A model generated the notes under the pieces. The model had not been told where the DNA came from, did no database searches, and worked only from the letters and a program-made list of their open reading frames with translations. Below are positions 39,006 through 48,576 of a DNA stretch of 64,000 nucleotides, piece by piece. Position 1 is the first letter of the stretch. Each line of letters opens with the position of its first letter. The DNA comes from Paenibacillus protaetiae. GTDB taxonomy: Bacteria > Bacillota > Bacilli > Paenibacillales > Paenibacillaceae. The stretch lies in the NCBI RefSeq assembly GCF_004135365.1, contig NZ_CP035492.1:1860001-1924000 (forward strand). The letters are read 5' to 3'. A program made the position numbers and the translations under genes.

Positions 39006-39671
39006 TTATTTAACCGATTTAGCCCAGTCTTTAGCGAATTTGTCCAAACCTTGGTCCGTCAAAGGATGTTTGGAAAGTTGTTCGATAACGCTGTAAGGAA
39101 TCGTCGAGATGTGTGCGCCAGCCAGTGCTACGCGGGTAACATGGTCAGGGTGGCGTACGGAAGCTGCGATGATTTGCGTGTCAAGGTTAGCTACGCGGAA
39201 CAGCTCAGCGATTTTAGCAACCAGTTGAACGCCATCTTCGGAGATGTCATCCAGACGGCCCAGGAATGGCGAAACGTAAGTTGCGCCAGCGCGAGCAGCC
39301 AGAAGCGCTTGGTTAACCGTGAAGATCAAAGTAACGTTTGTTTTAACGCCTTTTTTCGTCAGGTAACGGCAAGCTTCCAAACCAGCAAGCGTCATTGGAA
39401 GTTTGATTGTAATATTTTTGTCGCCGCCGTTGATTTTGATCAGTTCGTTGGCTTCAGCGATCATTTGCTCAGCAGTAACAGCGTCTGGAGTAACTTCCGC
39501 GGATACGGATTCTACTTCCGGTACAGCTTTCAGGATTTCTTCGATGCGGTCTTCGAATTTCACGCCTTCTTTAACAACCAGGGAAGGGTTCGTCGTTACG
39601 CCCGACAAAATGCCCATTTTGTACGCTTTTTGAATGTCATCCAAGTTAGCAGTATCGATGAAAAATTTCAC
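39006..39671 (-). CDS. tal: Transaldolase / fructose-6-phosphate aldolase-type protein
   Basis: A 221-residue small transaldolase (TalC/FSA group). It starts [20 protein letters not shown], with [13 protein letters not shown], the Schiff-base lysine in [29 protein letters not shown] and the C-terminal [12 protein letters not shown]. Transaldolases of this size transfer dihydroxyacetone in the non-oxidative pentose-phosphate branch; FSA members make fructose 6-phosphate from dihydroxyacetone and glyceraldehyde 3-phosphate. Operon placement after zwf, tkt and gnd supports the transaldolase role. GTG start, with GGAGG nine bases upstream. It ends the operon before a strong terminator. Codon use is noticeably biased, as in highly expressed genes. 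Confidence 0.93.
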   Translation of the reverse strand: MKFFIDTANLDDIQKAYKMGILSGVTTNPSLVVKEGVKFEDRIEEILKAVPEVESVSAEVTPDAVTAEQMIAEANELIKINGGDKNITIKLPMTLAGLEACRYLTKKGVKTNVTLIFTVNQALLAARAGATYVSPFLGRLDDISEDGVQLVAKIAELFRVANLDTQIIAASVRHPDHVTRVALAGAHISTIPYSVIEQLSKHPLTDQGLDKFAKDWAKSVK

Positions 39672-39698
39672 AATCCATTACCTCCACTTAACTATAAT

Positions 39699-40595
39699 TT
39701 ATTTTTTTTCGACAGCGTGTCCACCAAATTCGTTGCGGAGAGCCGCTACGACTTTACCAGTGAACGTATCGTTGTCAAGAGAACGATAACGCATCAGAAG
39801 CGACATTGCAATAACCGGAGTTGCGGTTTGCAGGTCAAATGCCGTTTCAACCGTCCATTTGCCTTCGCCGGACGAATGCATGATGCCTTTGATTTCATCC
39901 AGGTTCGCGTCTTTCGAGAAAGCGCGCTCCGTCAGTTCCATCAGCCACGAACGGATAACGGAACCGTTGTTCCATACGCGTGCTACTTTTTCGTAGTCGA
40001 AATCAAAGTCGGATTTTTCAAGAACTTCGAAACCTTCGCCGATAGCAGCCATCATGCCGTATTCTACGCCGTTGTGAACCATTTTCAAGAAGTGGCCGCT
40101 GCCGGATTTGCCAGCGTACAGGTAGCCGTTTTCGTTAACAGCCGTGTCTTTGAACAAAGGCTCAACGATAGCCCAAGTGTCAGCGTCGCCGCCGATCATG
40201 TAGCAAGCGCCGTTACGAGCGCCTTCCATACCGCCGGAAGTACCAACGTCCATGTAGCTTACGCCCAGAGCTTTCATTTTTTCGTAACGAGCGATCGACT
40301 CTTTGTAATGCGAGTTGCCGGCTTCGATTACGATGTCGCCTTTTTCCAGCAGAGCGGATACTTGATCCAGAACTGTGTCAACAACGCCGTGAGGAACCAT
40401 GATCCATACGATTCTTGGAGCTTGCAGGTTTTGTACCAGCTCTTCGAGCGTGTAAGCGCCAGTTGCGCCAAAACCTTTCATTTCGTCAACTGCTGCTTTG
40501 TTCAGGTCAAATGCTACAACCTCGTGTTTGTGGTCGAGCAAGTTTTGGCCCAGGTTAAGGCCCATTTTTCCTAATCCAACTAAACCGACTTTCAT
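39699..40595 (-). CDS. gnd: 6-phosphogluconate dehydrogenase, short (YqeC/GndA) type
   Basis: A 298-residue decarboxylating 6-phosphogluconate dehydrogenase of the short type. The N-terminal Rossmann fold is VGLVGLGKMGLNLGQNLLDH, then VVAFDLNKAAVDEMK. The substrate region has EAGNSHYKESIARYEKMKAL, DVGTSGGMEGARNGACYMIG, and the catalytic lysine block GHFLKMVHNGVEYGMMAAIG. It lacks the long C-terminal domain of the 470-residue enzyme, so it matches the NAD-preferring short forms such as YqeC. It catalyses 6-phosphogluconate to ribulose 5-phosphate plus CO2. Its place between tkt and tal fits. The start has a GGAGG site and MKVGLVGLG. Confidence 0.93.
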   Translation of the reverse strand: MKVGLVGLGKMGLNLGQNLLDHKHEVVAFDLNKAAVDEMKGFGATGAYTLEELVQNLQAPRIVWIMVPHGVVDTVLDQVSALLEKGDIVIEAGNSHYKESIARYEKMKALGVSYMDVGTSGGMEGARNGACYMIGGDADTWAIVEPLFKDTAVNENGYLYAGKSGSGHFLKMVHNGVEYGMMAAIGEGFEVLEKSDFDFDYEKVARVWNNGSVIRSWLMELTERAFSKDANLDEIKGIMHSSGEGKWTVETAFDLQTATPVIAMSLLMRYRSLDNDTFTGKVVAALRNEFGGHAVEKK

Positions 40596-40627
40596 GGGAT
40601 TCCCTCCGAGTGAATAATTATGTGTAG

Positions 40628-40655
40628 AAGCATTTTTCCTCGCGGAAAAATGCTT
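40628..40655. terminator. Intercistronic hairpin between tkt and gnd
   Basis: AAGCATTTTTCC-TCGC-GGAAAAATGCTT, a perfect 12-bp stem within the zwf-tkt-gnd-tal transcript. On the minus strand it has no long U-tail, so it probably modulates rather than ends transcription. Confidence 0.6.
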
Positions 40656-40690
40656 TTATCTTGTTATAACGTTTGTCAAAAGCCCCGATT

Positions 40691-42688
40691 TTATCGGTTC
40701 AACAAGCTTGCAGCCGTTTGGGCAACATTGTCAGCCGTAAAGCCGAAGTAAGCGAGTACTTGGTTGCCGTTGCCGGATGCGCCGAACGTATCGATGGAAA
40801 TGATTTTGCCGTCGTTGCCAGCGTAACGTTCCCAGCCTTGACGGATACCCGTTTCGATTACAACACGGTTTTTAACTGCGGCAGGCAGAACCGATTCTTT
40901 GTATTCGTCCGTTTGTTTTTCGAACAGTTCCCAGCTTGGCATCGAAACAACGCGTACCGAAACATTGTCTTGTTCCAGTTTCGCTTTTGCTTCAACAGCA
41001 AGGGAAACTTCGGAACCTGTTGCAACGAGGATTACGTCAGGCGTTGCGTTTGTTTCCGTCAGCACGTAAGCGCCGGAGGAAAGCTGTGCAACGTTTGCTT
41101 TCGTTTCTTCGAATACAGGCAGGTTTTGGCGGCTCAATACGAGCGCTACCGGACCTTCGTTTTGTTGCAGCGCGTAAGCCCAAGCGTTAGCTGTTTCGTT
41201 AGCGTCAGCAGGACGGATAACCGTCAGGCCTGGGATTGCGCGCAGCGCTGCCAAATGCTCAACAGGCTCATGGGTAGGGCCGTCTTCGCCAACAGCGATG
41301 GAGTCATGCGTAAATACATACGTTACAGGCAGCTTCGAAATCGCAGCCAGACGGATGGATGGACGCAGGTAATCGTTAAATACGAAGAACGTGCTCACGA
41401 ATGGCTTCACGCCGCCATGCAGCGCCATGCCGTTGCCTGCAGCGCCCATAGCGTGCTCGCGAACGCCGAAGTAAACGTTGCGGCCTGCATAGGATTCCAC
41501 AGCAAACGTTTTTTCACCCGCGATATCCGTCATTGTGGAGTGCGAAAGGTCCGCGCTGCCGCCAAAGATGGACGGGATCGATTTAACGAAGTGGTTGATG
41601 GCTTGTCCGCTTGCAACGCGAGTCGAAACCGTTTTGGACGTGTCGAACGTCAGAACGTCTTTCGCTTCGATCAGCACTTTGCCGCTGATAGCATCAAGCA
41701 GTTCTTTTGCAAGCTCAGGATGAGCTTCTTTATAGGAAGCGATCAGGCGGTTCCATACGGATTCCTCAGCATCGCCTTTATCCTTAATGGATTCCAGGTG
41801 AGCTTTCACTTCAGCGGGCACATAGAAGTTTTCTTCGTAGTTCCAGCCGTAAGCCGCTTTCGTCGCTTTTGCTTCTTCAAGGCCCAGCGGATTGCCGTGC
41901 GCTTTGTTCGTGCCGGCAACTTTAGGGCTGCCGTAACCGATGATCGTTCTGATTTCGATGATCGTAGGTTGATCAGCGTTCAGTTTTGCTTCTTCGATTG
42001 CTTTCGTGATTGCTGCAACATCGTTGCCGTCTTCCACGCGCAGGTATTGCCAGTTTGCGGATTCCGCACGTTTTTGGATGTTTTCCGAGAACGACAGGTT
42101 CAGTTCGCCGTCAAGGGAAATATCGTTGGAGTCGTACAAGGCAATCAGCTTGCCGAGCTTCATGTGGCCGGCCATGGACATCGCTTCGTACGAAACGCCT
42201 TCCATCAAGCAGCCGTCGCCAACAAGCGCGTAAGTGTAGTGGTCGACTACCGGGTAGCCTTCACGGTTGAACTTCGCAGCCAGATGCGCTTCAGCCATAG
42301 CTACGCCAACAGCTGTTGCGATACCTTGGCCCAAAGGACCCGTTGTAGCTTCTACGCCGTCTGTGTGGCCAACTTCAGGATGGCCTGGCGTCAAGCTGTT
42401 CAGTTTGCGGAATTGTTTCAGATCGTCGATCGAAACGCCGTAGCCGAACAGGTGCAGCAAGCTGTAAAGCAATGCCGAACCATGGCCCGCGGATAAAATG
42501 AAACGGTCGCGGTTAAACCAAGTGGAGTGGTTCGGGTTATGTTTCAATTGGTTCGCCCAAAGCGCGTATGCCATTGGAGCCGCGCCCATAGGCAGGCCTG
42601 GATGGCCGGAGTTTGCTTCGTTGATCGCATCGATGGACAGAGTGCGGATCGTGTCAATTGTCAGTTGCTCAAGCTCTTGTTTCTGCAT
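40691..42688 (-). CDS. tkt: Transketolase
   Basis: A 665-residue transketolase. N-terminal block [20 protein letters not shown] with the active-site His, the TPP motif [40 protein letters not shown], and the pyrimidine domain with [40 protein letters not shown] and [10 protein letters not shown]. It interconverts sugar phosphates in the non-oxidative pentose-phosphate branch using thiamine diphosphate. The ATG is preceded by AAAGGAGAAGCAT; longer readings extend into zwf and are not real. The start lies 20 bases inside the end of zwf, so expression is coupled. Codon bias is strong. Confidence 0.96.
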   Translation of the reverse strand: MQKQELEQLTIDTIRTLSIDAINEANSGHPGLPMGAAPMAYALWANQLKHNPNHSTWFNRDRFILSAGHGSALLYSLLHLFGYGVSIDDLKQFRKLNSLTPGHPEVGHTDGVEATTGPLGQGIATAVGVAMAEAHLAAKFNREGYPVVDHYTYALVGDGCLMEGVSYEAMSMAGHMKLGKLIALYDSNDISLDGELNLSFSENIQKRAESANWQYLRVEDGNDVAAITKAIEEAKLNADQPTIIEIRTIIGYGSPKVAGTNKAHGNPLGLEEAKATKAAYGWNYEENFYVPAEVKAHLESIKDKGDAEESVWNRLIASYKEAHPELAKELLDAISGKVLIEAKDVLTFDTSKTVSTRVASGQAINHFVKSIPSIFGGSADLSHSTMTDIAGEKTFAVESYAGRNVYFGVREHAMGAAGNGMALHGGVKPFVSTFFVFNDYLRPSIRLAAISKLPVTYVFTHDSIAVGEDGPTHEPVEHLAALRAIPGLTVIRPADANETANAWAYALQQNEGPVALVLSRQNLPVFEETKANVAQLSSGAYVLTETNATPDVILVATGSEVSLAVEAKAKLEQDNVSVRVVSMPSWELFEKQTDEYKESVLPAAVKNRVVIETGIRQGWERYAGNDGKIISIDTFGASGNGNQVLAYFGFTADNVAQTAASLLNR

Positions 42689-44171
42689 ATGCTTCTCCTT
42701 TTTTTTCCTTGCGGATAGTGCCTTCATCCAGCCACCATTGATCGTCGCCAAGAAGATCGAATGCAGCTTGAGGTCCATAAGAACCAGCAGCGTATGGCTG
42801 AAGAGGGAGTTTGCCTTGCTCAACAGCTTTAAGGATTGGTTCTACCCACATCCAGGACAGCTCAACTTCGTTCCAGTGAGCGAAGAAAGTAGCGTCGCCG
42901 CGCGATGCGTCGTAGATCAGGTTCTCGTACGCTTCCGGTTGTTCCGTCAGCGAAGAGTAGCAATTTACATAAACCGGCTCAAATTGGCCGTCGGAAACAC
43001 GGTCTTTGCTGTTCAGCTGAAGCGTAATGCCTTCTTTTGGCCCAATTTCGATAACAAGCAAATTAGGTACGTAGGAATCATCGACTTTAGCCGATTTCAA
43101 AGGCTCTTTGAATTCGATCACGATACGGGTGGATTTTTCTTTCATCCGCTTGCCCGTACGGATATAAAACGGAACGCCTTCCCAGAAGTAGTTGTCGATC
43201 CAAAGTTTTGCCGCGATAAACGTGTTGTTTTGAGAATCAACAGCTACGCCCGGCTCATCCTTGTATCCTACAACTGGTTGGCCGTTCATTTCCCCTGCAA
43301 CATATTGCCCGAGGACGATTTGGCTCGAAATTTGATCTTCTTGAAGCGGACGAAGCGACTCCATCACCATGCGTTTTTTGTTGCGCACGTCTTCAGGGCT
43401 GCTTTCTTTCGGAAGCTGCATCGCAATCATCATCATCAATTGGAGCATATGGTTTTGGAACATATCGCGAAGCGCGCCGGAGTGATCGTAATAGCCAGCT
43501 CTTTCTTCTACGCCGACCGTTTCGCTTGCCGTAATTTGCACGTTAGCGATATAACGGTTTGTCCAGAGCGCATGAAGTACAGGGTTGGAGTTCTCAAGCA
43601 CTTCCAGGTTTTGCACCATCGGTTTGCCCAAATAGTGGTCAATACGGTAGATTTCTTCTTCCGTAAACGATTTAGTCAATTTCTCATTCAGATCGCGTGC
43701 CGATTGCAGGTCGCGGCCAAATGGTTTTTCAATAATAAGACGTTTCCAGCCTTTTGTAGCGCCCAGGCCGCTGGCTTGAATGTTAGCCGCGATAACCTCA
43801 AAAAATTCAGGGCCTACCGACAGGTAGAACATCCGGTTTTCAGGAAGGTTAAGCTCTTGCTCTCTTTGTTTCACCAGCTCAAGAAGCTTCACATAATCTT
43901 CTGGACGGCCTACGTCCAATGCGCTGTAACGGAACGCGCCAAGGAAATCCTTGAACGACTTTTGATCAGTTACTGCGCGTCTAGAGAAAGTATGGATCGA
44001 TTGCTCAACTTGCTTTTGGAAATCTTCATGAGCAATTTCACGTCTTCCCAGCCCGATGATCGAAAACTTCTCAGGCATTTTTTGGTCCAAAAATAAATTG
44101 TACAAGGCAGGGAAAATTTTTCTTTTCGCTAAATCCCCTGTTGCACCAAACAAGACGAAAGTCATGTCCAT
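42669..44171 (-). CDS. zwf: Glucose-6-phosphate 1-dehydrogenase
   Basis: A 500-residue glucose-6-phosphate dehydrogenase, the entry enzyme of the oxidative pentose-phosphate branch. The NADP site is [20 protein letters not shown]; the substrate-binding [19 protein letters not shown] block contains the active-site His-Asp pair; [15 protein letters not shown] and [20 protein letters not shown] follow. Length is normal. GGAGGAGAAAACC is an excellent ribosome binding site. It is the first gene of the operon, with a good sigma-A promoter upstream, divergent from an HxlR regulator. It makes 6-phosphogluconolactone; no lactonase gene is in this operon, so that step is encoded elsewhere. Confidence 0.96.
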   Translation of the reverse strand: MDMTFVLFGATGDLAKRKIFPALYNLFLDQKMPEKFSIIGLGRREIAHEDFQKQVEQSIHTFSRRAVTDQKSFKDFLGAFRYSALDVGRPEDYVKLLELVKQREQELNLPENRMFYLSVGPEFFEVIAANIQASGLGATKGWKRLIIEKPFGRDLQSARDLNEKLTKSFTEEEIYRIDHYLGKPMVQNLEVLENSNPVLHALWTNRYIANVQITASETVGVEERAGYYDHSGALRDMFQNHMLQLMMMIAMQLPKESSPEDVRNKKRMVMESLRPLQEDQISSQIVLGQYVAGEMNGQPVVGYKDEPGVAVDSQNNTFIAAKLWIDNYFWEGVPFYIRTGKRMKEKSTRIVIEFKEPLKSAKVDDSYVPNLLVIEIGPKEGITLQLNSKDRVSDGQFEPVYVNCYSSLTEQPEAYENLIYDASRGDATFFAHWNEVELSWMWVEPILKAVEQGKLPLQPYAAGSYGPQAAFDLLGDDQWWLDEGTIRKEKKGEAYAETRA

Positions 44172-44230
44172 GGTTTTCTCCTCCTATCCTTAGAGGTTAC
44201 TTAAAATCACCTACAAAACTACCGTCCACC

Positions 44231-44259
44231 ATGATACTGCTAGATTTTCAATTCGTCAA
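44231..44259 (-). promoter_or_regulatory. Promoter of the zwf-tkt-gnd-tal operon
   Basis: TTGACG (44254-44259), a 17-base spacer and TATCAT (44231-44236) on the minus strand, about 60 bases before the zwf start. Confidence 0.8.
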
Positions 44260-44316
44260 TATAGATTTGACAACTTTGTGAATCCATGAAAACCCTTTCA
44301 TTGCAGGCATTTCGTG

Positions 44317-44325
44317 TGTTATAGT
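44317..44325 (+). promoter_or_regulatory. Extended -10 promoter candidate for the HxlR gene
   Basis: TGTTATAGT, a TGn-extended TATAGT, about 70 bases before the HxlR start; the -35 is weak. The longer string GTGTGTTATAGT also precedes the NlpC/P60 gene. Confidence 0.45.
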
Positions 44326-44397
44326 TAATATATTCACATCTCAGATTTCATAAAATTACAAGGTAAACTATGATTACCAAGTAAAGAGGGTGACCCG

Positions 44398-44718
44398 ATG
44401 AACAACGCTGCCCGGCTGCTGCCCCTGCGTGAAAAAGTAGAGGCCGCCCATCAGCTCATCAGCAAAAAATGGGTAAGTCTCATCATCCTTACCCTGATGG
44501 AAGAACCAAAACGTTTTAGCGAAATCCAATGCAAAATTCCCGACCTTAGCAAAAGAATGCTGATTGAACGCATCAAAGAACTGGAGGAAGCAGGCATCAT
44601 CATCCGCAACGCCATCAAGGACAAGCCCGTAAGGACTGAATATTCCTTGACCCGAAAAGGAACCGAGCTTGGCAGAGCGTTAAGCGCGGTCGACCATTGG
44701 GCCGGCAAATGGCTGTAG
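44398..44718 (+). CDS. HxlR family transcriptional regulator
   Basis: A 106-residue winged-helix regulator of the HxlR type: KVEAAHQLISKKWVSLIILT at the N-terminus, MEEPKRFSEIQCKIPDLSKR, MLIERIKELEEAGIIIRNA, and the wing with RTEYSLTRKGTELGRAL. Unlike YodB or HypR it has no conserved N-terminal cysteine (none lies in the first 20 residues), so a thiol redox switch at that position is unlikely. It has one Cys in IQCKIPD. It is divergent from the zwf operon and convergent with a thioredoxin-reductase-like flavoprotein gene, separated by a terminator. Target genes are unknown; candidates are either neighbour. GAGGGTG precedes the start. Confidence 0.9.
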   Translation: MNNAARLLPLREKVEAAHQLISKKWVSLIILTLMEEPKRFSEIQCKIPDLSKRMLIERIKELEEAGIIIRNAIKDKPVRTEYSLTRKGTELGRALSAVDHWAGKWL

Positions 44719-44747
44719 CTTGCCGCATCATTGACGATACAGACGAA

Positions 44748-44790
44748 AAAAAGGACTGCAAGGAAGCGGATGCTTCTTCTGCAGTCCTTT
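44748..44790. terminator. Bidirectional terminator between HxlR and the flavoprotein gene
   Basis: AAAGGACTGCA / TGCAGTCCTTT with an inner GGAAGC / GCTTC stem; A-rich on one side, T on the other. Confidence 0.85.
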
Positions 44791-44791
44791 A

Positions 44792-45709
44792 TTATGGATT
44801 CCGGCCGTCGAACGTGCCGATCAGGCTTTTATGAATCCAGATGGCGGCCTGGCTGCCGTCGCCCATAGCAATGGTCACCATCTCCGAATGGCTGGTCACA
44901 TCTCCTGCCGCCCACACATAATCGGCAGTTGTCAGCTTCGTCCTCGGGTTTGTAATGACATGCCGGTTGTCCGTCAGACCTGCCCCCAGCTGTTCCGCAA
45001 GCCCCGACCGCACTTCATTGCCGCCAAAAGCTAAAAATGACTTGCTGCACCGTATGGCGGTGCCGTCCTTGAGCATAACGCCCCGAAACTGCGATTCATC
45101 TTCGACTTCAATCTTTGCAACCGGCTGTTCGTAATACGGAATGTCCTGCCCGGCCAGCTGCGCCAGCAGTTCGCCGGGCACATCCGCTGTTTCATGATTG
45201 ATGTATATAATGCGGCTTGTCCAATGCCTTAGCGTCAGCGCCATATTTGCGCCGGCCGTGCCGGAGCCGATCACAGCCACTTGCTGATCCGCCACCTCAT
45301 AACCGTCGCAGTCCGGGCATATGTATACACTGATGCCCAAGCACGGAATAAGCTCCCGGAAGCCGGGAATGCGGTCTTTAACGCCCGTAGCGAGCAGCAG
45401 TCTGGCGCCGGTTATTTCCTCCCCGCTTTCAAGCTCCAGCACGAAGCATTCGGTGCGGCGCCGGGCAGTAACGGCTGTGCCCGCGATGAAACGGACGCCA
45501 AGCCGCTCAGCTTGAAGTCTGCCCGCAGCTCTCAGCTTCATGCCGCTGACGCCTTCCGGCCAGCCGATTAAATTATCATAGTTGCGGCAATAGGCTGAGC
45601 GGCCTTCCGCTGCGTCCACAACCGCTATTTTGTGGCGGTAACGTCCAAGCTGAATAGCAGCTTGCAAGCCAGCAAAGCCGCCTCCCACAATAACGCAATC
45701 ATATTGCAT
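44792..45709 (-). CDS. Thioredoxin-reductase-like FAD/NAD(P) oxidoreductase
   Basis: A 305-residue two-domain flavoprotein of the thioredoxin-reductase fold. FAD is bound by YDCVIVGGGFAGLQAAIQLG, the second site is ADYVWAAGDVTSHSE near the end, and NAD(P) by QVAVIGSGTAGANMALTL. The redox pair is in ISVYICPDCDGYEV (C-P-D-C). Ordinary TrxB has CAVC or CATC followed by DG; here CPDCDG keeps the DG, as in some YumC-independent Paenibacillus homologues, so thiol chemistry is likely but the partner is uncertain. GCGGAGGGACT precedes the ATG. It is convergent with the HxlR regulator. Confidence 0.9.
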   Translation of the reverse strand: MQYDCVIVGGGFAGLQAAIQLGRYRHKIAVVDAAEGRSAYCRNYDNLIGWPEGVSGMKLRAAGRLQAERLGVRFIAGTAVTARRRTECFVLELESGEEITGARLLLATGVKDRIPGFRELIPCLGISVYICPDCDGYEVADQQVAVIGSGTAGANMALTLRHWTSRIIYINHETADVPGELLAQLAGQDIPYYEQPVAKIEVEDESQFRGVMLKDGTAIRCSKSFLAFGGNEVRSGLAEQLGAGLTDNRHVITNPRTKLTTADYVWAAGDVTSHSEMVTIAMGDGSQAAIWIHKSLIGTFDGRNP

Positions 45710-46065
45710 AGTCCCTCCGCAAAATATCGGTTTTACTCAGTATTCCCTTGCAGCACTTCCCTATCCGAAACCTTCCTTCGAGCAAAGATGCCGCTGCACA
45801 ACGCTCTCCATTATAGCCAAAATAAGCATTCCATATAATAGAAGAATTGGGATGTCCGCATATTCATCAGCCGTATGCCGAAGATCCATGGACAGCAGGT
45901 CCAGATCTATTTATGGAATAATTCATAACATGACAATCCATTAATATCCAGATCCCATTCTGAATATAAGCATAATCAATACAAAACGGTTTCTTCCTAT
46001 TATATTTGAACCGGGAGTGTGGCAGGTTAAAGAAAGGTTATCTGACTTCTCTAAATAAAAATAAA
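45710..46065. other. Intergenic stretch, no gene recognised
   Basis: About 355 AT-rich bases between the flavoprotein start and the luciferase-like gene terminator. Only short open frames without ribosome binding sites are present; it probably holds the flavoprotein promoter. Confidence 0.5.
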
Positions 46066-46087
46066 AAGCCCGGTTATAACCGGGCTT
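46066..46087 (-). terminator. Terminator of the luciferase-like gene
   Basis: AAGCCCGGTTATAACCGGGCTT, a 22-base perfect palindrome, followed on the minus strand by TTTATTTTTATTT. It overlaps the last bases before the stop region of the gene. Confidence 0.92.
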
Positions 46088-46091
46088 CCAA

Positions 46092-47168
46092 TTATGATAG
46101 GCTGCCAATCGCTTTGCGTACGGCTGGAGCAACCTTCGTTGCCAGCAGTTCAATAGACGAAGCGATTTGGCTGAACGGCATTGCGCCGATATCCATTTGG
46201 GCCATAAACCGGGTATGCCCATACAGTTCGTGCTGCTTAATAATCTTTTCCGCCGTTTCTTCCGCGCTTCCGATAACAAGCGCCGTCTCCGGCCCGCAAA
46301 AGGCGTCGAATTGTTCCCGGCTAAGCGGTCCACGGTTCATAAATCCGCTGTAATAATTGGCGTAATGCGGATAAAATTCGGCACGGGCCTGCTCGGAAGT
46401 ACGGCCGATAAAGCTGTGGCCCGTAATGGCCACTTTAAGCGACTGCTCGGGCACTCCCGCTTCTCTTCCTGCCCGCTTGTACTCCTCAACAAGCGGCTTA
46501 AACCGGTGCGGGTCGCCGCCCAAAATCGCAAGCGCCATGCCTGCGCCTAATCTGCCGGCAAGCGCTGCGCTTGCCGGCGTTCCGCCTACGCCAAGCCATA
46601 ACGGAATTTGGTCCTGCTTCGGCCGCGGAGCGATTTCCGCTTCGCTAAGCGCAGAACGGAACTTCCCGCTCCAAGTGACGATCTCATGTTCATTCAGCTC
46701 AAGCAGCAGGTTCGTTTTTTCCCGGAACAGCTCTCCGTAGCTTTCCAGGTCGTATCCAAACAAGGGGAACGATTCTACATAAGCGCCTCTGCCCGCAATA
46801 ATTTCCGCTCTGCCGTCCGAGAGCAGATCAAGGGTCGCAAAATCTTCAAAAACCCGGACAGGGTCGGATGTGCCTAAAACGGTTGTCGCAGATGTAAGCC
46901 GGATTCGGCTTGTCGCCTGCGCAATTGCAGCAAGCAGCACCGGCGGCGATGATATCGCAAAATCAAGGCGATGATGCTCGCCGACGCCAAACACGTCAAT
47001 GCCGGCCTCGTCAGCCAGCTTGGCCGCCGCCACCACTTCCCGCAGCCGCTGCTGCGCGCTCATGACGGTGCCCGTCACCGGGTGAGGCGACAATTCCCCT
47101 AACGTGTAAATGCCAAATTCAAACGTCTGGCTTCCGTCCGCGTTATGATCATGCTGTAAAGTTGCCAC
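46092..47168 (-). CDS. LLM class (luciferase-like) flavin-dependent monooxygenase
   Basis: A 358-residue LLM flavin oxidoreductase. Characteristic parts are FEFGIYTLGELSPHPVTG, AKLADEAGIDVFGVGEHHRL, ISSPPVLLAAIAQATSRIRL, TSATTVLGTSDPVRVFEDF, LDLLSDGRAEIIAGRGA (flavin phosphate region) and LWLGVGGTPASAALAGRLG. These enzymes use FMNH2 and oxygen on aldehydes, sulfonates, amines or antibiotics. The GTG start follows GGGGGAAAACATCA. The upstream region contains a perfect TTGACA/TATAAT promoter overlapped by two palindromes, so expression is strongly repressed and inducible, probably by an HxlR/MarR-type regulator. Substrate unknown. Confidence 0.9.
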   Translation of the reverse strand: MATLQHDHNADGSQTFEFGIYTLGELSPHPVTGTVMSAQQRLREVVAAAKLADEAGIDVFGVGEHHRLDFAISSPPVLLAAIAQATSRIRLTSATTVLGTSDPVRVFEDFATLDLLSDGRAEIIAGRGAYVESFPLFGYDLESYGELFREKTNLLLELNEHEIVTWSGKFRSALSEAEIAPRPKQDQIPLWLGVGGTPASAALAGRLGAGMALAILGGDPHRFKPLVEEYKRAGREAGVPEQSLKVAITGHSFIGRTSEQARAEFYPHYANYYSGFMNRGPLSREQFDAFCGPETALVIGSAEETAEKIIKQHELYGHTRFMAQMDIGAMPFSQIASSIELLATKVAPAVRKAIGSLS

Positions 47169-47273
47169 TGATGTTTTCCCCCTGTGTTTACGTAAGTTTA
47201 TCCTTCGTATTGTTCAAATTATGCCGTGGTCCGTTTATTATTTCCGGATCATTCAAATAGCTGTCTACCTTAG

Positions 47274-47290
47274 TTACTTTATGTAAGTAA
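47274..47290. promoter_or_regulatory. Operator palindrome downstream of the monooxygenase -10
   Basis: TTACTT-TATGT-AAGTAA, a 17-base dyad just downstream of the -10 on the transcribed (minus) strand, over the predicted transcription start. Confidence 0.65.
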
Positions 47291-47300
47291 TTATAATTAC
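47287..47300. promoter_or_regulatory. Operator palindrome over the monooxygenase -10
   Basis: GTAATTATAATTAC, a perfect 14-base palindrome that contains the -10 element TATAAT. Confidence 0.65.
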
Positions 47301-47318
47301 GTAATTAATTAGTGTCAA
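47290..47318 (-). promoter_or_regulatory. Perfect consensus promoter of the monooxygenase gene
   Basis: TTGACA (47313-47318), a 17-base spacer and TATAAT (47290-47295) on the minus strand. A strong promoter under two overlapping operator-like palindromes. Confidence 0.92.
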
Positions 47319-47340
47319 GTAATCGGATTTGCCGCAAAAA

Positions 47341-47377
47341 AAGGGTTTGGCGGCCGTGTCCCATCCGCCAAACCCTT
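47341..47377 (-). terminator. Terminator of rocD
   Basis: AAGGGTTTGGCGG / CCGCCAAACCCTT, a 13-bp stem with an 11-base loop, followed on the minus strand by TTTTTTTGC. Confidence 0.92.
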
Positions 47378-47388
47378 GGCCCTATACG

Positions 47389-48576
47389 CTAAAACACCGA
47401 TTTGATCTGCCCAACCGCCCATGCCAATTCCGCTTCCGATATAGTTAACGGCGGCGCAAGCCGAATGACTTTCTCATGTGTTTCCTTGCACAGCAGCCCT
47501 GCTTCTTTCAGTTTTTCACAATAAGGCCTTGCGGGTCCAGCCGTTTCGATCCCGATAAACAGCCCCCTTCCCCTCACTTCAACAATATCCGGATGCCGGA
47601 TTTGCGACAATTCGGAAATAAAGGCTGCGCCTAATGCTAGCGAACGTTCCGCCAGCCGTTCCTCCTCCGTAACGCGGAGTGCGGCGACCGCAACCGCGCT
47701 TGCCAGCGGATTGCCGCCAAACGTCGAGCCGTGCGAACCCGGCTCGAACAAGCCAAGCACTTCGTCGTCAGCCGCCACGGCTGATACCGGCAGCACTCCG
47801 CCGCCCAGTGCCTTGCCCAATATATAGACATCCGGGACAACACCTTCCCAGTCGCAGGCAAACCGCTTGCCTGCCCGGCCAAAGCCGGTCTGGATTTCGT
47901 CGGCAAGCAGCAGCACATGCCGCTCCTTGCATATCCGCGCAGCTTCCCGCAGATATCCGTCAGGCGGAATGACAATGCCCGCTTCCCCCTGGATCGGCTC
48001 CACCAAAAAAGCCGCGGTCAGCGGTGTAATCGCCTGTTTGAGCGCCTCCGCATCCCCGTAAGGGATAATCGTAATGCCGGGCAGAAACGGGCCAAACTGG
48101 CTGCGGTACGCCGGCTCCGAGGACAAGGAGGTTGCCGCCAGCGTCCTGCCGTGAAAATTCCCTTCGCATACAACAATTTGCGCTTCTCCGTCCGGAATGC
48201 CCTTCGCGCGGTAACCCCAGCGCCTCGCCGCCTTAAGTGCCGTTTCCACCGCTTCAGCGCCTGTATTCATCGGGAGCATCCGGTCTTTGCCGGTAATCCC
48301 CGCAACAATCTCCATCAGCTCGGCAAGCGGTTCATTATAAAAGGCGCGTGACGTTAACGTCACCAGATCAGCCTGGCGCTTCAGCGCTTCAATAATACGA
48401 GGATGCCGGTGCCCTTGATTCAGCGCGGAATAGCCGCTCAGCATATCCATGTAACGGCGCCCGCCGGGGTCTTCCACCCATACGCCCTCCGCACGGGCGA
48501 TGACGATCGGCAGCGGATGGTAATTATGCGCGCCATAGCGCCCGGTTGCGTCAATGGTTTCCTGCTGGTTGCGCAT
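47389..48576 (-). CDS. rocD: Ornithine aminotransferase
   Basis: A 395-residue PLP-dependent ornithine delta-aminotransferase. It begins [20 protein letters not shown] (the RocD N-terminus), then [60 protein letters not shown] and [40 protein letters not shown] holds the PLP Asp, and [16 protein letters not shown] the Lys Schiff base. It converts ornithine plus 2-oxoglutarate to glutamate semialdehyde in arginine and proline metabolism. GGGAGG precedes the ATG at eight bases. It is a single-gene transcript with its own terminator; the AraC gene lies upstream in the same direction but after a separate hairpin. Confidence 0.95.
   Translation of the reverse strand: MRNQQETIDATGRYGAHNYHPLPIVIARAEGVWVEDPGGRRYMDMLSGYSALNQGHRHPRIIEALKRQADLVTLTSRAFYNEPLAELMEIVAGITGKDRMLPMNTGAEAVETALKAARRWGYRAKGIPDGEAQIVVCEGNFHGRTLAATSLSSEPAYRSQFGPFLPGITIIPYGDAEALKQAITPLTAAFLVEPIQGEAGIVIPPDGYLREAARICKERHVLLLADEIQTGFGRAGKRFACDWEGVVPDVYILGKALGGGVLPVSAVAADDEVLGLFEPGSHGSTFGGNPLASAVAVAALRVTEEERLAERSLALGAAFISELSQIRHPDIVEVRGRGLFIGIETAGPARPYCEKLKEAGLLCKETHEKVIRLAPPLTISEAELAWAVGQIKSVF

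Noticed and set aside
38952-40574. 540-codon plus-strand frame over tal and gnd
   Set aside because: Antisense to clear tal and gnd genes; no ribosome binding site or family match, explained by codon bias.
40673-42496. 607-codon plus-strand frame over tkt
   Set aside because: Antisense to an unmistakable transketolase; composition is Cys/Phe/Arg-rich, as expected from an antisense frame.
42498-44096. 532-codon plus-strand frame over zwf
   Set aside because: Antisense to glucose-6-phosphate dehydrogenase, no independent signals.
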